Positions 1-8,499 are shown, numbered from the stretch's first letter. The stretch is 64,000 nt of DNA from Nocardioides dokdonensis FR1436 (GCF_001653335.1 NZ_CP015079.1:1178001-1242000), one strand, 5' to 3'. Notes: generated by a model not told the origin, from the sequence alone. A program made the numbers and translations.

Positions 1-221
1 CCGTCGTCCTGCACGTCACCGTCGACGGCGAGCCGCGCGGGCTGGTCGTCGACCACGTGGTGCTGTGCGCCGGCCAGGAGTCGGTGCGCTCGCTCTTCGA
101 CGACCTCCGCCACGCCGAGGCGCACCCCGGCCTGCACCTCGTGGGTGGTGCCGACGTGGCCGCCGAGCTCGACGCCAAGCGCGCCATCGAGCAGGGCACC
201 CGGGTGGCGGCCGCCCTGTGA
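1..221 (+). CDS. fadH: 2,4-dienoyl-CoA reductase (NADPH), C-terminal end only
   Basis: Only the last 72 codons are inside the window; the gene starts upstream. The visible tail has the pattern of the C-terminal nucleotide-binding part of FadH-type 2,4-dienoyl-CoA reductases: a strand ending in VVLCAGQESVRSL, then HLVGGADVAAELDAKRAI and a final QGTRVAAAL. This matches the family ending (CAGQE, a GG.DVA.ELDA.RAI.QGTR block) closely. The family is an FMN/FAD/4Fe-4S enzyme that removes conjugated double bases from unsaturated acyl-CoAs during beta-oxidation. The catalytic and iron-sulfur parts are outside the window, so they cannot be checked. The HIT gene follows after 32 bases. Confidence 0.85.
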   Translation, partial: VVLHVTVDGEPRGLVVDHVVLCAGQESVRSLFDDLRHAEAHPGLHLVGGADVAAELDAKRAIEQGTRVAAAL

Positions 222-253
222 GGACCTGGGGCACCGCTGACTAGGGTCGGGGC

Positions 254-703
254 ATGCCGGGCGAGATCCACCGAGACGACAGCTGCCTGTTCTGCGCGAT
301 CGTGGCAGGCACCATCCCCTCCACCAGGGTCGACGAGGACGAGCGGACGGTGTCCTTCATGGACATCAACCCCGCCTCCGACGGCCACCTGCTCGTGGTG
401 CCGCGGGCGCACGCGGTCGACCTGACCGACATCACGCCGGAGGACCTGGGCGCCTGCGCACTGACCGCGCAGCGGCTGGCGAAGCGGCAGCTCGAGGTGC
501 TCGGCGCCGACGGGGTGAACCTGCTCAACTGCACCGGCGAGGCGGCCTGGCAGAGCGTCTTCCACTTCCACCTCCACGTCGTGCCCCGCTACGTCGACGA
601 CCCGGAGCGCGACCGTCTCACGCTCCCCTGGACCCCGACCGCCGGCGACCCCGACCGGATCGGCGCCGCGGGGCGCCGGCTGCAGGACGGGGCCGGCAGA
701 TGA
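254..703 (+). CDS. HIT family protein (histidine triad nucleotide hydrolase)
   Basis: 149 residues, a normal length for a HIT protein. Residues 10-60 hold the usual CLFCAIVAGTIPS start followed by FMDINPASDGHLLVVPRAH, and the catalytic histidine triad is visible as H104-F-H106-L-H108 in FHFHLHVVPR. Family members hydrolyse or transfer nucleoside monophosphates from nucleoside phosphoramidates or dinucleoside polyphosphates; the exact substrate cannot be read from sequence. C11 and C14 resemble half of the zinc site found in some HIT proteins. The stop overlaps the start of the next gene by four bases (ATGA), so the two genes are probably translationally coupled. Confidence 0.9.
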   Translation: MPGEIHRDDSCLFCAIVAGTIPSTRVDEDERTVSFMDINPASDGHLLVVPRAHAVDLTDITPEDLGACALTAQRLAKRQLEVLGADGVNLLNCTGEAAWQSVFHFHLHVVPRYVDDPERDRLTLPWTPTAGDPDRIGAAGRRLQDGAGR

Positions 704-1854
704 TCCGCGACCTCACCGACTCCGAGGCCCGGGCCGCCCTGCCGCTGAAGTGGGGTGCGGTGCCGCAGGGCACCGTCCCGGCCTGGGTGGCGGAGATGGA
801 CTTCGCCCCGCCGCCCGCGGTGACGGCCGCCCTGACGGCGGCGGTCGGCCGCGGCATGCTCGGCTACTCCTGCCACCCCGGCACCGCCCAGGCCGCTGAC
901 CTCAACGCCGCCTTCCGCGGGTTCGCGGAGCGGCACTGGGGCTGGGACGTCCCCGCGGACTCCTCCACCCCCGTCGGCGACGTGGTGACCGGGCTCCGCC
1001 TCGCCCTCGACGAGCTGTGCCCGCCGGGACCGGTGGTCGTGCCGCTGCCGTGCTACCCGCCCTTCCGCGACGTGGTCGCGCTGGCCGGGCGCGAGGCGGC
1101 GTACGTCGGGCTCGACCCCGACCACGACCACGACGACCGCGCCGCCGCCGCACTGGACCTGGCGGCCGTCGAGCAGCACCTCGAGGCCGGGGCCCGCACC
1201 GTGCTGCTCTGCCACCCGCACAACCCGCTCGGTCGGGTCGCGCACCGCGCCGAGCTCGAGGCGCTGCGCGACCTGGTGCACGCGCACGGCGCCCGGGTGC
1301 TGGTCGACGAGGTCCACGCGCCGCTGGTGCTGCCCGGCCAGGAGCGCTTCGTCCCGTACCTGAGCGTCGACCCCGAGGCGGTGCTGGTCACCAGCCACTC
1401 CAAGACGTTCGGCACCCCCGGCCTCAAGACCGCCCAGATCGTGCTGACGGACCCCGAGGAGACCCAGCGGCTGCGCGCGCTGCCGATCGCGGCCAACCAC
1501 GGCCACTCCGGCCTCGGGATGGTCGCCGGCGCGGCCGCGTGGCGCGACAGCGACCTGTGGCTGCACGCCCTGCGCTCCCGGCTGCGGGTGCAGGCCGAGG
1601 ACCTGCGCGACCTGCTCGCCGAGCACCTGCCCCAGGCACGCGTGCGCCCGCTCGAGGCGACGTACCTGGCCTGGCTCGACCTGCGCGCCTACGGCGTCGC
1701 CGACCCCGCCGCCGTCGCGCTCGAGCACGGCGTGCGCCTGGCGCCCGGCCACGACTACCAGCCCGGCCTCGAGGGCCACGTCCGGCTCAACCTCGCCACC
1801 TCCGAGCAGCGGCTGGTCCAGATCGTCACCCGGCTCGCCGCCGCCCTGACCTGA
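700..1854 (+). CDS. PatB/MalY-type PLP-dependent aminotransferase or cystathionine beta-lyase
   Basis: 384 residues, class I/II fold-type I PLP enzyme. It opens with the family's LPLKWG..P.....WVAEMDF block, where the WVAEMDF stretch is typical of PatB/MalY. The PLP lysine is K235 in TSHSKTFGTPGLK, and the conserved CHPHNPLGR and DEVHAPL stretches are present. Such enzymes cleave C-S bonds of cystathionine or cysteine conjugates, or act as aminotransferases. The start overlaps the HIT gene by four bases. After its stop there is a pair of 22-nt repeats and then a convergent gene. Whether it is a lyase or an aminotransferase cannot be settled from sequence. Confidence 0.85.
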   Translation: MIRDLTDSEARAALPLKWGAVPQGTVPAWVAEMDFAPPPAVTAALTAAVGRGMLGYSCHPGTAQAADLNAAFRGFAERHWGWDVPADSSTPVGDVVTGLRLALDELCPPGPVVVPLPCYPPFRDVVALAGREAAYVGLDPDHDHDDRAAAALDLAAVEQHLEAGARTVLLCHPHNPLGRVAHRAELEALRDLVHAHGARVLVDEVHAPLVLPGQERFVPYLSVDPEAVLVTSHSKTFGTPGLKTAQIVLTDPEETQRLRALPIAANHGHSGLGMVAGAAAWRDSDLWLHALRSRLRVQAEDLRDLLAEHLPQARVRPLEATYLAWLDLRAYGVADPAAVALEHGVRLAPGHDYQPGLEGHVRLNLATSEQRLVQIVTRLAAALT

Positions 1855-1858
1855 CGGC

Positions 1859-1903
1859 CGAGCGGTCACTTTCGCACCGTCGAGCGGTCACTTTCGCACC
1901 GCT
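1859..1903. repeat. two tandem 22-nt units between convergent genes
   Basis: The unit GAGCGGTCACTTTCGCACCG occurs at 1860-1879 and again at 1882-1901, so the period is exactly 22 bases. Both copies are identical over 21 bases when the preceding C is included. They sit in the 62-base gap between the ends of the PatB-type gene and the glycosyltransferase gene. The same 22-base period is seen in two other gaps of this window (19091-19134 and 21322-21432), with a different unit sequence. Confidence 0.8.
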
Positions 1904-1916
1904 GACCGACGGTGGG

Positions 1917-2843
1917 TCAGACCTCGAGGCGGCCCTTGCGGCGCACGAGCGGGCGCTCGGCCCGGGGCAGCCAGGTCCGGGTGACGTGGTCGACGACGTG
2001 CACGCCCTCGGGCGACTCGATGCGGTGCAGGCCGGGGACCTCGTGACCGCGGCCCTCCTTGAGGGCGGAGTAGACCTGCCACTCGCGGCGCTTGCGCGGG
2101 GCGCGGGAGCTGTCGAAGTCCATGGCGCTCCAGTGCGCGAACTCGTCGCGGTCCAGCCACTTCAGCTCCACGCACAGTCCCTCCGGCGCGACCAGGCGGG
2201 TGGCGGACTCGGGGAACTCGCGCACCTCCCACTCGAAGGCTTTCACGAAGGTGAACTCGGGGCCCATCGGGTAGATCCACGGCTCCAGGAACCGGAAGCC
2301 CAGGTCGAGCCAGGCCACCCGGTCGCTCTCGACCGACAGCGGGTGGCGCGGGACGGCCACGACCGCGTCGGAGTCCTCGAGCTGCCAGGCCAGGTCGCGC
2401 AGGATGCTCACGCCCTCGCGGGTCAGCACCATGTCGCCGTCCCACTTCATCGAGTAGGCGGTGCGGACCTGGGAGAACGACCAGTTGTAGAAGTGCGTGA
2501 GCGAGTGCACCGAGTCGGGTCGCGTGGCCAGGTGCTCGGTGCCGGCGCGCGCCACCTGGAAGGGGTACGACGTCACGGTGACCCGGTCGGCGGCGCCGCA
2601 CTCCTCGGCGACGCGTCGGGCCACCTCGGGGGTGCCGTCGTCGGAGAGGTTGTCGACCACGACGACGTGCTGGACGGCCTCGAGCATCGGTGGCAGCACC
2701 CAGGGCAGGTTGTGCGCCTCGTTCTTGAGCCGGAAGACGCAGGTCAGGCCGGGGGCCAGCGGCCCGTCCTGCCAGGGCCAGCGCACGTCGTAGTCGTGCT
2801 CGCCCTCGAGGCTGGGGATGTCCGCGCCCCGCACCGGGCTCAT
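1917..2843 (-). CDS. glycosyltransferase family 2 protein
   Basis: 308 residues. The N-terminal half has the GT-A signatures: LTCVFRLKNEAHNLPWVL at about residues 30-47, VVVVDNLSDDGT at about 60-71, and a DxD-like metal site in KWDGDMVL. The family moves a sugar from a nucleotide sugar to an acceptor; no donor or acceptor can be named. There is no signal peptide or membrane segment, so it probably acts in the cytoplasm. The ATG at 2843 overlaps the stop of the sulfotransferase gene (ATGA), so the pair is likely coupled and may build a sulfated glycan or other surface polymer. This pairing is inference from context. Confidence 0.82.
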   Translation of the reverse strand: MSPVRGADIPSLEGEHDYDVRWPWQDGPLAPGLTCVFRLKNEAHNLPWVLPPMLEAVQHVVVVDNLSDDGTPEVARRVAEECGAADRVTVTSYPFQVARAGTEHLATRPDSVHSLTHFYNWSFSQVRTAYSMKWDGDMVLTREGVSILRDLAWQLEDSDAVVAVPRHPLSVESDRVAWLDLGFRFLEPWIYPMGPEFTFVKAFEWEVREFPESATRLVAPEGLCVELKWLDRDEFAHWSAMDFDSSRAPRKRREWQVYSALKEGRGHEVPGLHRIESPEGVHVVDHVTRTWLPRAERPLVRRKGRLEV

Positions 2844-3922
2844 CCGCGCTCCCGCCCGGCGACCTTGCGCAGGCCGCGGCGCACCGACGGCGGGACCATC
2901 GCGCGCACCGAGTGCGGCACTCGCTCGACCGCGCTCGGCGCAGCGGCGGCGGCCCGGGCGCCCTCGCGGCGCGCCGCGTCGGTGGTGGAGCCGGTCAGCG
3001 CCTGCGCCTCGTCGTACATGTCGGCGTACGCCGCGCGCAGCCCGTCGAGCGTCGCGTGCACCTCGGGGGTGTCCCCGCCGTCCTCGGGCAGCCGGTCCAG
3101 CGCCTCCCAGGTGGCCTGGGCCAGGTCGCGCAGCCGGGTCGGCACGTCGACGTCGGCCCAGGTCAGCGCGGCGCGACGCAGCGAGGGGTCGATGAACTGG
3201 TGCACCCGACGGATGTCGTTGGCCGAGGCGGCCTTGACCGCGTCGAGGTCGAAGCGCTGACCCAGGCCGAAGACCGGGACCGTCCAGTCGTCCAGCAAGT
3301 CGTGGTAGCGGACGAAGGCACGCGCCTGGCCGCGGGTGCTGCGCTCGAGGTGCAGCATCAGGTTCACCCAGGCGGCGGTGCGGTGCACCTCGCTGGTGCG
3401 GGCGTCGTGGGCGCGCTGCCGGGAGCCGACGACCTCGGTGACCGGGCGCAGCAGGACGGCGTGGCCCACCTCGGCCTGGCAGCGCATGGCCGCCGAGCGC
3501 CACTGCCCCAGGAACCACGCCAGCCGCGGGTCCTTGAGGACCAGCTCGGGCCCACCGGCGACGAGCTGCTCCTCGAGCCAGTCGTGCACCCGGGTGCGCA
3601 GCGGCTCGAAGTTGTTCAGCCGCCCGGTGTCGAACCACGCCGAGGGTCGGGCGTCGTCCATCGCCACGTTGGTGCGCTCGAGCAGCTCGTCGTGCAGGTC
3701 GAGCACCCACTGCGACTGCGCGAGCCTTTTGGGCCTGGTCTCGTCGGCCGCCACCTCGGGAGCCGGCACGCCCATGCCGAGCGCCTGCAGCGCCCCGGCC
3801 ATGGCGCTGGTGCCGCTGCGCTCCGGACCCGCCACGAGCACGACGCGGCGCGGCGCCGCCGCGGGGACAGACGGCTGGGCGGGGGGCTCCGAGATGTGGG
3901 GGGCGTCGACCATGGAGGTCAC
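2840..3922 (-). CDS. sulfotransferase family protein
   Basis: 360 residues. Near the N-terminus it has the PAPS 5'-phosphosulfate-binding loop in VVLVAGPERSGTSAMAGAL, and further on VLKDPRLAWFLGQW, the pattern seen in actinobacterial sulfotransferases. Such enzymes transfer sulfate from PAPS to hydroxyl groups of sugars or lipids. The C-terminal 60 residues are rich in Ala and Arg and may be a linker. The ATG at 3922 is used here; a second ATG three codons later is equally possible. It overlaps the glycosyltransferase gene by four bases, supporting a joint role. Confidence 0.8.
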   Translation of the reverse strand: MTSMVDAPHISEPPAQPSVPAAAPRRVVLVAGPERSGTSAMAGALQALGMGVPAPEVAADETRPKRLAQSQWVLDLHDELLERTNVAMDDARPSAWFDTGRLNNFEPLRTRVHDWLEEQLVAGGPELVLKDPRLAWFLGQWRSAAMRCQAEVGHAVLLRPVTEVVGSRQRAHDARTSEVHRTAAWVNLMLHLERSTRGQARAFVRYHDLLDDWTVPVFGLGQRFDLDAVKAASANDIRRVHQFIDPSLRRAALTWADVDVPTRLRDLAQATWEALDRLPEDGGDTPEVHATLDGLRAAYADMYDEAQALTGSTTDAARREGARAAAAAPSAVERVPHSVRAMVPPSVRRGLRKVAGRERG

Positions 3923-3941
3923 CCTACGAGGTGCGGACGGG

Positions 3942-5351
3942 TCAGCCGACCGAGCGGCTCTGGGCGGCGATCAGCGCGGCGTACCACTCGAAGGAACGCT
4001 TGGGGGTGCGCACCTGGGTGGCGTGGTCGACGTGGACCAGCCCGTAGCGCTGGCTGTAGCCGTGCACCCACTCGAAGCTGTCGAGCAGCGACCACACGTA
4101 GTAGCCGCGCACGTCCACACCGCGCTGGCACGCCGCGGCGACCGCGCGCAGGTGGGCGTCGAGGTAGGCGATGCGCTCCTGGTCGTCGACGACGCCGTGC
4201 TCGTCGGGGCCGGTGCCGTACGCCGCTCCCGACTCGGTGATCATCAGCGGCGGCAGGGCCGCGCGGTAGCGGGCCCGCAGGGTGATCAGCCACTCGCGCA
4301 GCGCGGCGGGCACGATCGGCCAGCCGATGTCGGTCTCCGGGTAGCCGACCAGCGGGTAGAGCGCGAACGGGATGGGCGACTCCTCGGGCGCGGCGCCGAC
4401 CCGGATGGGGCTGTAGTAGTTGATGCCGTAGAAGTCGAGCGGCTGGCGGATGGTGGCCAGGTCACCGGGGCGCACCGCCTCCTCCACCAGCGGCTCGAGG
4501 TCGACCGGGTAGCGACCCAGGAGCATCGGCTCGAGGAACATCCCGTTCCACAGGGCGTCGAACAGCTTGGTGGCGCCGACGTCGGCGGGGTCCTCGCTGC
4601 GCGGCCACATCGGGGCATGGTTGTTGGCGCAGCCGACCGAGGACGCGCCGGCCGCGCGCAGCTCGATCACCGCCCGACCGTGGGCGAGGAGCAGGTGGTG
4701 GGCGACCGGCAGGCTGTCGAAGCCCATCTCGCGCCCCGGGGCGTGCATGCCGCTGGCGTGACCCATGATGGTGGCCGTGCTCGGCTCCACGACCGGGATC
4801 CAGTGCTCGACCCGGTCGGCGAGCCGCTCCCCCACCACGGCGGCGTACTCGGCGAAGCGCTCCACGGTGTCGCGGTTCAGCCAGCCGCCGTCGTCCTCAA
4901 GGGCCTGGGGCAGGTCCCAGTGGTAGAGCGCGGCCATCGGGGCGATCCCGTGGTGCAGCAGCTCATCGACGAGGCGGTCGTAGAAGTCGAGGCCGGCGGC
5001 GTTGACCGGGCCGCGACCGGTCGGCTGGACCCGCGACCAGGAGACCGAGAACCGGTGGCCCCCGACGCCGAGGCGCTCCAGGAGCGCGACGTCGTCGCGG
5101 TAGCGGTGGTAGTGGTCGCAGGCCGGGTCGCCCGTGGAGCCGTCGAGGACGGTGCCGGGCAGGTTCGAGAAGGTGTCCCAGATCGAGGGCCCGCGCCCGT
5201 CGACGTCCGTGGCGCCCTCCGCCTGGTAGGCCGAGCTCGCCGTGCCGAGCCGGAAACCCGGAGGCAGCGCGGGCGGCCCGGGCGGCACGGTGGCCCGCTC
5301 GCCGGACGGGGCGCCGGGCGGGCTGTCGGGCGTTGGCTGCTGCACCGGCAC
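3942..5351 (-). CDS. glycoside hydrolase family 1 (beta-glucosidase-like)
   Basis: 469 residues, the usual GH1 length. The start FRLGTASSAYQAEGA, the middle YHWDLPQALEDDGGW and the end YYVWSLLDSFEW are clear GH1 blocks. The nucleophile is E373 in ITESGAAYG. The acid/base glutamate is E189, but the residue before it is Val (VVEP) where nearly all members have Asn (NEP); that Asn normally contacts the sugar 2-hydroxyl. Activity on ordinary beta-glucosides is therefore uncertain. The listed start is GTG at 5351, one base from the pirin start; a GTG at 5288 (VPPGPPALPPGFRLG) leaves room for a promoter and is more likely. Confidence 0.88.
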   Translation of the reverse strand: MPVQQPTPDSPPGAPSGERATVPPGPPALPPGFRLGTASSAYQAEGATDVDGRGPSIWDTFSNLPGTVLDGSTGDPACDHYHRYRDDVALLERLGVGGHRFSVSWSRVQPTGRGPVNAAGLDFYDRLVDELLHHGIAPMAALYHWDLPQALEDDGGWLNRDTVERFAEYAAVVGERLADRVEHWIPVVEPSTATIMGHASGMHAPGREMGFDSLPVAHHLLLAHGRAVIELRAAGASSVGCANNHAPMWPRSEDPADVGATKLFDALWNGMFLEPMLLGRYPVDLEPLVEEAVRPGDLATIRQPLDFYGINYYSPIRVGAAPEESPIPFALYPLVGYPETDIGWPIVPAALREWLITLRARYRAALPPLMITESGAAYGTGPDEHGVVDDQERIAYLDAHLRAVAAACQRGVDVRGYYVWSLLDSFEWVHGYSQRYGLVHVDHATQVRTPKRSFEWYAALIAAQSRSVG

Positions 5352-5352
5352 A

Positions 5353-6039
5353 ATGATGCCTGTGACCGTCGAGATCCGCCGAGGAACCTCCCGCTTCTCG
5401 ACCCGGGTGCCGGGTCGGCTGACCCGGCACGCCTTCTCGTTCGGCGAGCACTACGACCCCGAGCGGCTCTCCTTCGGCCCGATCGTGTGCCACGACGACC
5501 ACCTCGTCGCCGGCGGGCAGGGCTTCGACGAGCACGCCCACAGCGACCTCGAGATCGTCACCTGGGTCGTCTCCGGCGCGGTGCGCCACGTCGACTCCTC
5601 CGGCCGCGAGGAGGTGGTGCCCGCCGGTTCGCTCGCCGTGCTCTCCGCCGGCAGCGGCGTCCGGCACGCCGAGACCGCCGTCCTCGGCGCCGGCCCGACC
5701 CGCTTCGTGCAGACCTGGCTGCGCCCCGACGAGACCGGCACGACGCCGTCGTACGCCGTCGCGGCCGTGGACCCCGCAGCGACCGGGCTCGTGCCCGCGC
5801 CGCTGCCGGTCGGTGTGGCCGGGGCCCGGCTGTCGGTGGCGCGGCTGCGCGCGGGCGAGCGGCTCGAGCTGCCGGCCGCGCCACGGCTGCACGCCTTCCT
5901 GACCCGCGGCGCGCTGCTGCGGTTCTCGCTGGCCGAGCCGCTGGCCGCCGGGGACGCGTGCTGCTTCGTCGACGAGCCGGCCCACCCGGTGGTCGCGGCC
6001 GTCGACACCGAGCTCCTGGTGTGGACCTTCGCGTCCTGA
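5353..6039 (+). CDS. pirin family protein (bicupin)
   Basis: 228 residues, the usual pirin length. The N-terminal cupin shows the pirin signature: FSFGEHYDPE, then GFDEHAHSDLEIVTWVVSGAVRHVDSSG, with H and E metal ligands in place. Pirins are non-haem iron or other metal bicupins; some have quercetinase or regulatory roles, and the role here is not known. Two ATG codons in a row (5353 and 5356) can serve as start. It is transcribed away from the GH1 gene, and is followed by a strong hairpin terminator. Confidence 0.85.
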   Translation: MMPVTVEIRRGTSRFSTRVPGRLTRHAFSFGEHYDPERLSFGPIVCHDDHLVAGGQGFDEHAHSDLEIVTWVVSGAVRHVDSSGREEVVPAGSLAVLSAGSGVRHAETAVLGAGPTRFVQTWLRPDETGTTPSYAVAAVDPAATGLVPAPLPVGVAGARLSVARLRAGERLELPAAPRLHAFLTRGALLRFSLAEPLAAGDACCFVDEPAHPVVAAVDTELLVWTFAS

Positions 6040-6070
6040 GCTCGCCCTGAGCCCCGTCCGCGCCCGGACG

Positions 6071-6111
6071 CACCACGACCCCGTCGGTCCTCGGTCGACG
6101 GGGTCGTGGTG
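6071..6111. terminator. bidirectional hairpin after the pirin gene
   Basis: A perfect 16-base-pair stem (left arm 6071-6086, right arm 6096-6111) with a 9-base loop lies 31 bases after the pirin stop, between it and the convergent PKD-protein gene. The stem is very GC-rich and has no clear U-tract, as is common in high-GC actinobacteria. Confidence 0.75.
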
Positions 6112-6233
6112 TGGTTGTGAGCTCCGGTTGGTCAGCGGCTACCCCCCGGGGTACGCCTGCCTAACGACCCGGTGCACGGACGGTCACTGGGCCCCACGCG
6201 GTGGTCTGGACCAGGGCCTCCCGGACCGGCGCC

Positions 6234-7415
6234 TCAGCGCTTCTTGGGCTTGCCGATCTTGATGACGAACCTGGTCCTCACGGTCTCGATGCCGTCGCTC
6301 ACCAGGAGGACCACGCGGTACTGACCGCGGAAGTCGTAGTGGTTGATGGCCCTCTTGTCGCGGGACTTGTTGCCGTCACCGAAGTCCCAGCGGTAGCTGA
6401 GCCTGTCACCGTCCGCGTCGGTGGCCTTGACCCGGAAGCGGATCGGCGACTTGGCGCGGGCCTTGCCCTGCCCCTCGAGGGGCTTCGCCGCGATCTTCTT
6501 GATCTCCGGCGCCCGGTTGCCCGGAGGTGCGGTCACGGTCTGGGTCGCGGTGGCGGTCGCCGTGGCCGTGGGCTGGCTCGTGACGGTGGTGGTCGCGGTG
6601 GCCGTGGGCTGGCTCGTCACCGTGGTGGTCGCGGTGGCCGTCGGGTCGCTCGTCACGGTGGCCGTGGCCGTGGCTGTGGCCGTGGCCGTCACCGTGGTCG
6701 TCGGGTCGGGACCGGGGGTCTTGTCGCCGATCCGGTACGAGCAGGTGCCGACGGCGTGGTCGGCCTCGGCGTCGATCACGACCAGGGACCGCGAGGACAC
6801 GATCGTGAAGTCGCTGACGACGTCGCCGACCTTGAAGGCGGTCTGGGCCGGTGAGGAGCCGGTCAGGTCTGCCTGCGCGAGGGTCACCGTGACGACGTCG
6901 AGCGCCGGGTCGAAGCTGCCGGCGAGGCCGCTCTTGAGCGTCGCCCCGGCGGCGTCGAGGAGGCTGTAGTCGCCGGGCGCCTCGATCGGCAGCGTGGGCT
7001 GCAGGAGTGGCCGCTCGGCCCGGACCGTGTACGACGCCCCGTTCAAGGTGAAGCTCCACGTGAAGAGCTCGCTCGCCCCCCGCAGTCCACCGCTGAGCAC
7101 GGACAGGTCGCTGACCTTGATGTGGAAGGTGATGGCGTCGTCGGTGTCGTTGGTGCTGAGCCAGGCCTCGCGCAGGTCGAGGCCGTCGGGGTCGAGGGCG
7201 GGGTCGACGGGCACGATCAGGAGGTCGTTGACGTCGCCCGCGGGGTCGAAGAGGCGCGCGTCGTAGGCGCAGCTGCTGGGGGCCGTGGCCGGCGCCGCGG
7301 GCGCGCTCACGGCTGCGAACACCGCGAGGACCGGCAGCCCCACGAGGGCCGTGCAGGCCGCCGTGGCCGTCGCCGCGGTCCGTCTCCAGGAACGGTCGGT
7401 GGGGAGAAGCCTCAT
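6234..7415 (-). CDS. secreted PKD-domain surface protein with Thr-rich repeat linker
   Basis: 393 residues. The first 45 residues are a signal peptide (Arg-rich start, hydrophobic core AALVGLPVLAVFAAVSAPA). An unknown beta-rich region follows (about 50-240), then a Thr/Ala/Val linker of about 60 residues made of 12-residue repeats, then a PKD domain at the C-terminus with DADGDRLSYRWDFGDG and YRVVLLVSD. There is no LPXTG motif; the tail ends in a basic KIGKPKKR. PKD domains mediate protein or polysaccharide contacts on secreted proteins; no catalytic part is recognised. The linker is expected to be glycosylated or extended, which is inference. Confidence 0.75.
   Translation of the reverse strand: MRLLPTDRSWRRTAATATAACTALVGLPVLAVFAAVSAPAAPATAPSSCAYDARLFDPAGDVNDLLIVPVDPALDPDGLDLREAWLSTNDTDDAITFHIKVSDLSVLSGGLRGASELFTWSFTLNGASYTVRAERPLLQPTLPIEAPGDYSLLDAAGATLKSGLAGSFDPALDVVTVTLAQADLTGSSPAQTAFKVGDVVSDFTIVSSRSLVVIDAEADHAVGTCSYRIGDKTPGPDPTTTVTATATATATATVTSDPTATATTTVTSQPTATATTTVTSQPTATATATATQTVTAPPGNRAPEIKKIAAKPLEGQGKARAKSPIRFRVKATDADGDRLSYRWDFGDGNKSRDKRAINHYDFRGQYRVVLLVSDGIETVRTRFVIKIGKPKKR
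6562..6669 (-). repeat. three 36-bp coding tandem repeats in the PKD-protein linker
   Basis: Units 6562-6597, 6598-6633 and 6634-6669 have a 36-base period and encode VTS(Q/D)PTATAT(T/A)T, 12 residues each. The first two are almost identical; the third is the most diverged. They form the Thr-rich linker between the N-terminal region and the PKD domain, and copy number could vary between strains. Confidence 0.8.
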
Positions 7416-7474
7416 GATGGGGGTCGCTTCCGGTGGAGGATGGCGCTCGGTGGATACCTAGGTTCAACGCGGCT

Positions 7475-7774
7475 TCACCTCAGGGGTGACCCCCCACGAC
7501 CGAGTGGTCTAGTCGGGCCGGCCCCCGGGCGACCCTCCTGGCGCAGGTCCTCCTCGCCGAGCCCGCCGAGATGGGTCGCCAGCGCTACCAGCAGCAGGAA
7601 GCCGCCCCAGATCAGACCACCGACCAGGACCATGCCCGGCGCCTGCAGGTCGCCCGTGACGCGCACCAGCAGCAGGGCCAGCGCGGTGGCGATCGCGATG
7701 GTCCAGCCACCGCGGCGCGCGAGCCGGGCGGGACGGGTGGTCGAGGGCCCGGGGGGCGGCACGGGCTCGGTCAC
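7475..7774 (-). CDS. small membrane protein of unknown function
   Basis: 99 residues from a GTG start at 7774 (another GTG lies three codons upstream at 7783). After a short Pro-rich start, WTIAIATALALLLVRVTG and MVLVGGLIWGGFLLLVALATHLGG form two hydrophobic stretches that look like membrane helices; the tail is Gly/Arg/Pro-rich. I do not recognise a family. It is divergent to the next gene with an 80-base gap, and ends 59 bases before the start of the PKD-protein gene on the same strand. Confidence 0.55.
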   Translation of the reverse strand: MTEPVPPPGPSTTRPARLARRGGWTIAIATALALLLVRVTGDLQAPGMVLVGGLIWGGFLLLVALATHLGGLGEEDLRQEGRPGAGPTRPLGRGGSPLR

Positions 7775-7854
7775 ACCCGTCACTGTAGGGCGCCCCGGTC
7801 TGGCCCCGGCCGGCCCCGGTCGGGCCGCCGCCGGCGATGCGGCAGGCTGGTCGC

Positions 7855-8499
7855 ATGGAACCCGACAGCACCCGCGAGCGGCTGGCGACCTGGCTCGAGG
7901 AGCTCGGCCTGGTCGACCACCTGGCCGAGGCCGGGCTGCCGAGCCTGGCCCGGGCCGACGACGGCCGTGCGGTGTGGACCGATCCGCGCACCGGCGGCGA
8001 GCTCGACGACGCCCAGGTCGCCGACCTCGACGCGGTGCTGCACCAGGAGGGCAGCGACCCGGCGCACGCCGTCCCGGTGCCGCTGCTGCAGATCGCCCGG
8101 CAGGCGCGGGTGCACGACGAGCTGCTCGCCAGCGCGTGGCACACCTACGAGAGCCTGGCCCGGCTGCGTGGCGCCACGCTCGAGCGGACCCGGTTCGCGG
8201 TCCACAAGGCGGCCGGCCAGCACCGGCTGCTGGTGGTGACCGGGCCCTCCGGTGCCATGGTGCCGGCCTTCCAGCTCGACGCCGACGGAAGCGTGCGCCC
8301 CGAGGTGGTGGAGCTCCTCGAGCCGTTGCTCGCCGCCGGCATGGACGTCTGGAGGACCTGGGCCTGGCTGACCCGGCCCGCCGCCCTCGCCGCCGGGCTG
8401 GTGCCGGCCGAGGCGGTCGTCGGTGAGGACCCCGCCGACGCCGACGTCGTACGCCGCGCCGCGCAGCGGCTGGCCCGCACCGTGGCCGGGAACGGCTGA
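7855..8499 (+). CDS. hypothetical protein, possibly with an Xre/MbcA/ParS-like C-terminal domain
   Basis: 214 residues, soluble, starting at the ATG at 7855. The C-terminal third (VVELLEPLLAAGMDVWRTW, then WLTRPAALAAGLVP and ADVVRRAAQRLA) resembles the W-L-P-L-G-P pattern of the Xre/MbcA/ParS toxin-binding domain (DUF2384). The middle part, with ASAWHTYESLARLRGATLER, could be a helix-turn-helix-like segment. No RES-type toxin gene lies next to it, so a toxin-antitoxin role is not supported here. This assignment is weak; the gene itself looks real from its codon use. Confidence 0.6.
   Translation: MEPDSTRERLATWLEELGLVDHLAEAGLPSLARADDGRAVWTDPRTGGELDDAQVADLDAVLHQEGSDPAHAVPVPLLQIARQARVHDELLASAWHTYESLARLRGATLERTRFAVHKAAGQHRLLVVTGPSGAMVPAFQLDADGSVRPEVVELLEPLLAAGMDVWRTWAWLTRPAALAAGLVPAEAVVGEDPADADVVRRAAQRLARTVAGNG

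Noticed and set aside
3336..6050. A 900-codon plus-strand open frame over the sulfotransferase, GH1 and pirin genes
   Set aside because: It covers three real genes on both strands, and its translation is low-complexity Arg/Gly/Ala. It is a GC-rich shadow.
6112..6233. Short gene after the pirin terminator
   Set aside because: No open frame with a ribosome site and plausible codons was seen in these 122 bases.
7855..8499. Antitoxin of a RES-Xre toxin-antitoxin pair
   Set aside because: The C-terminal resemblance is weak and no RES-domain gene lies on either side.
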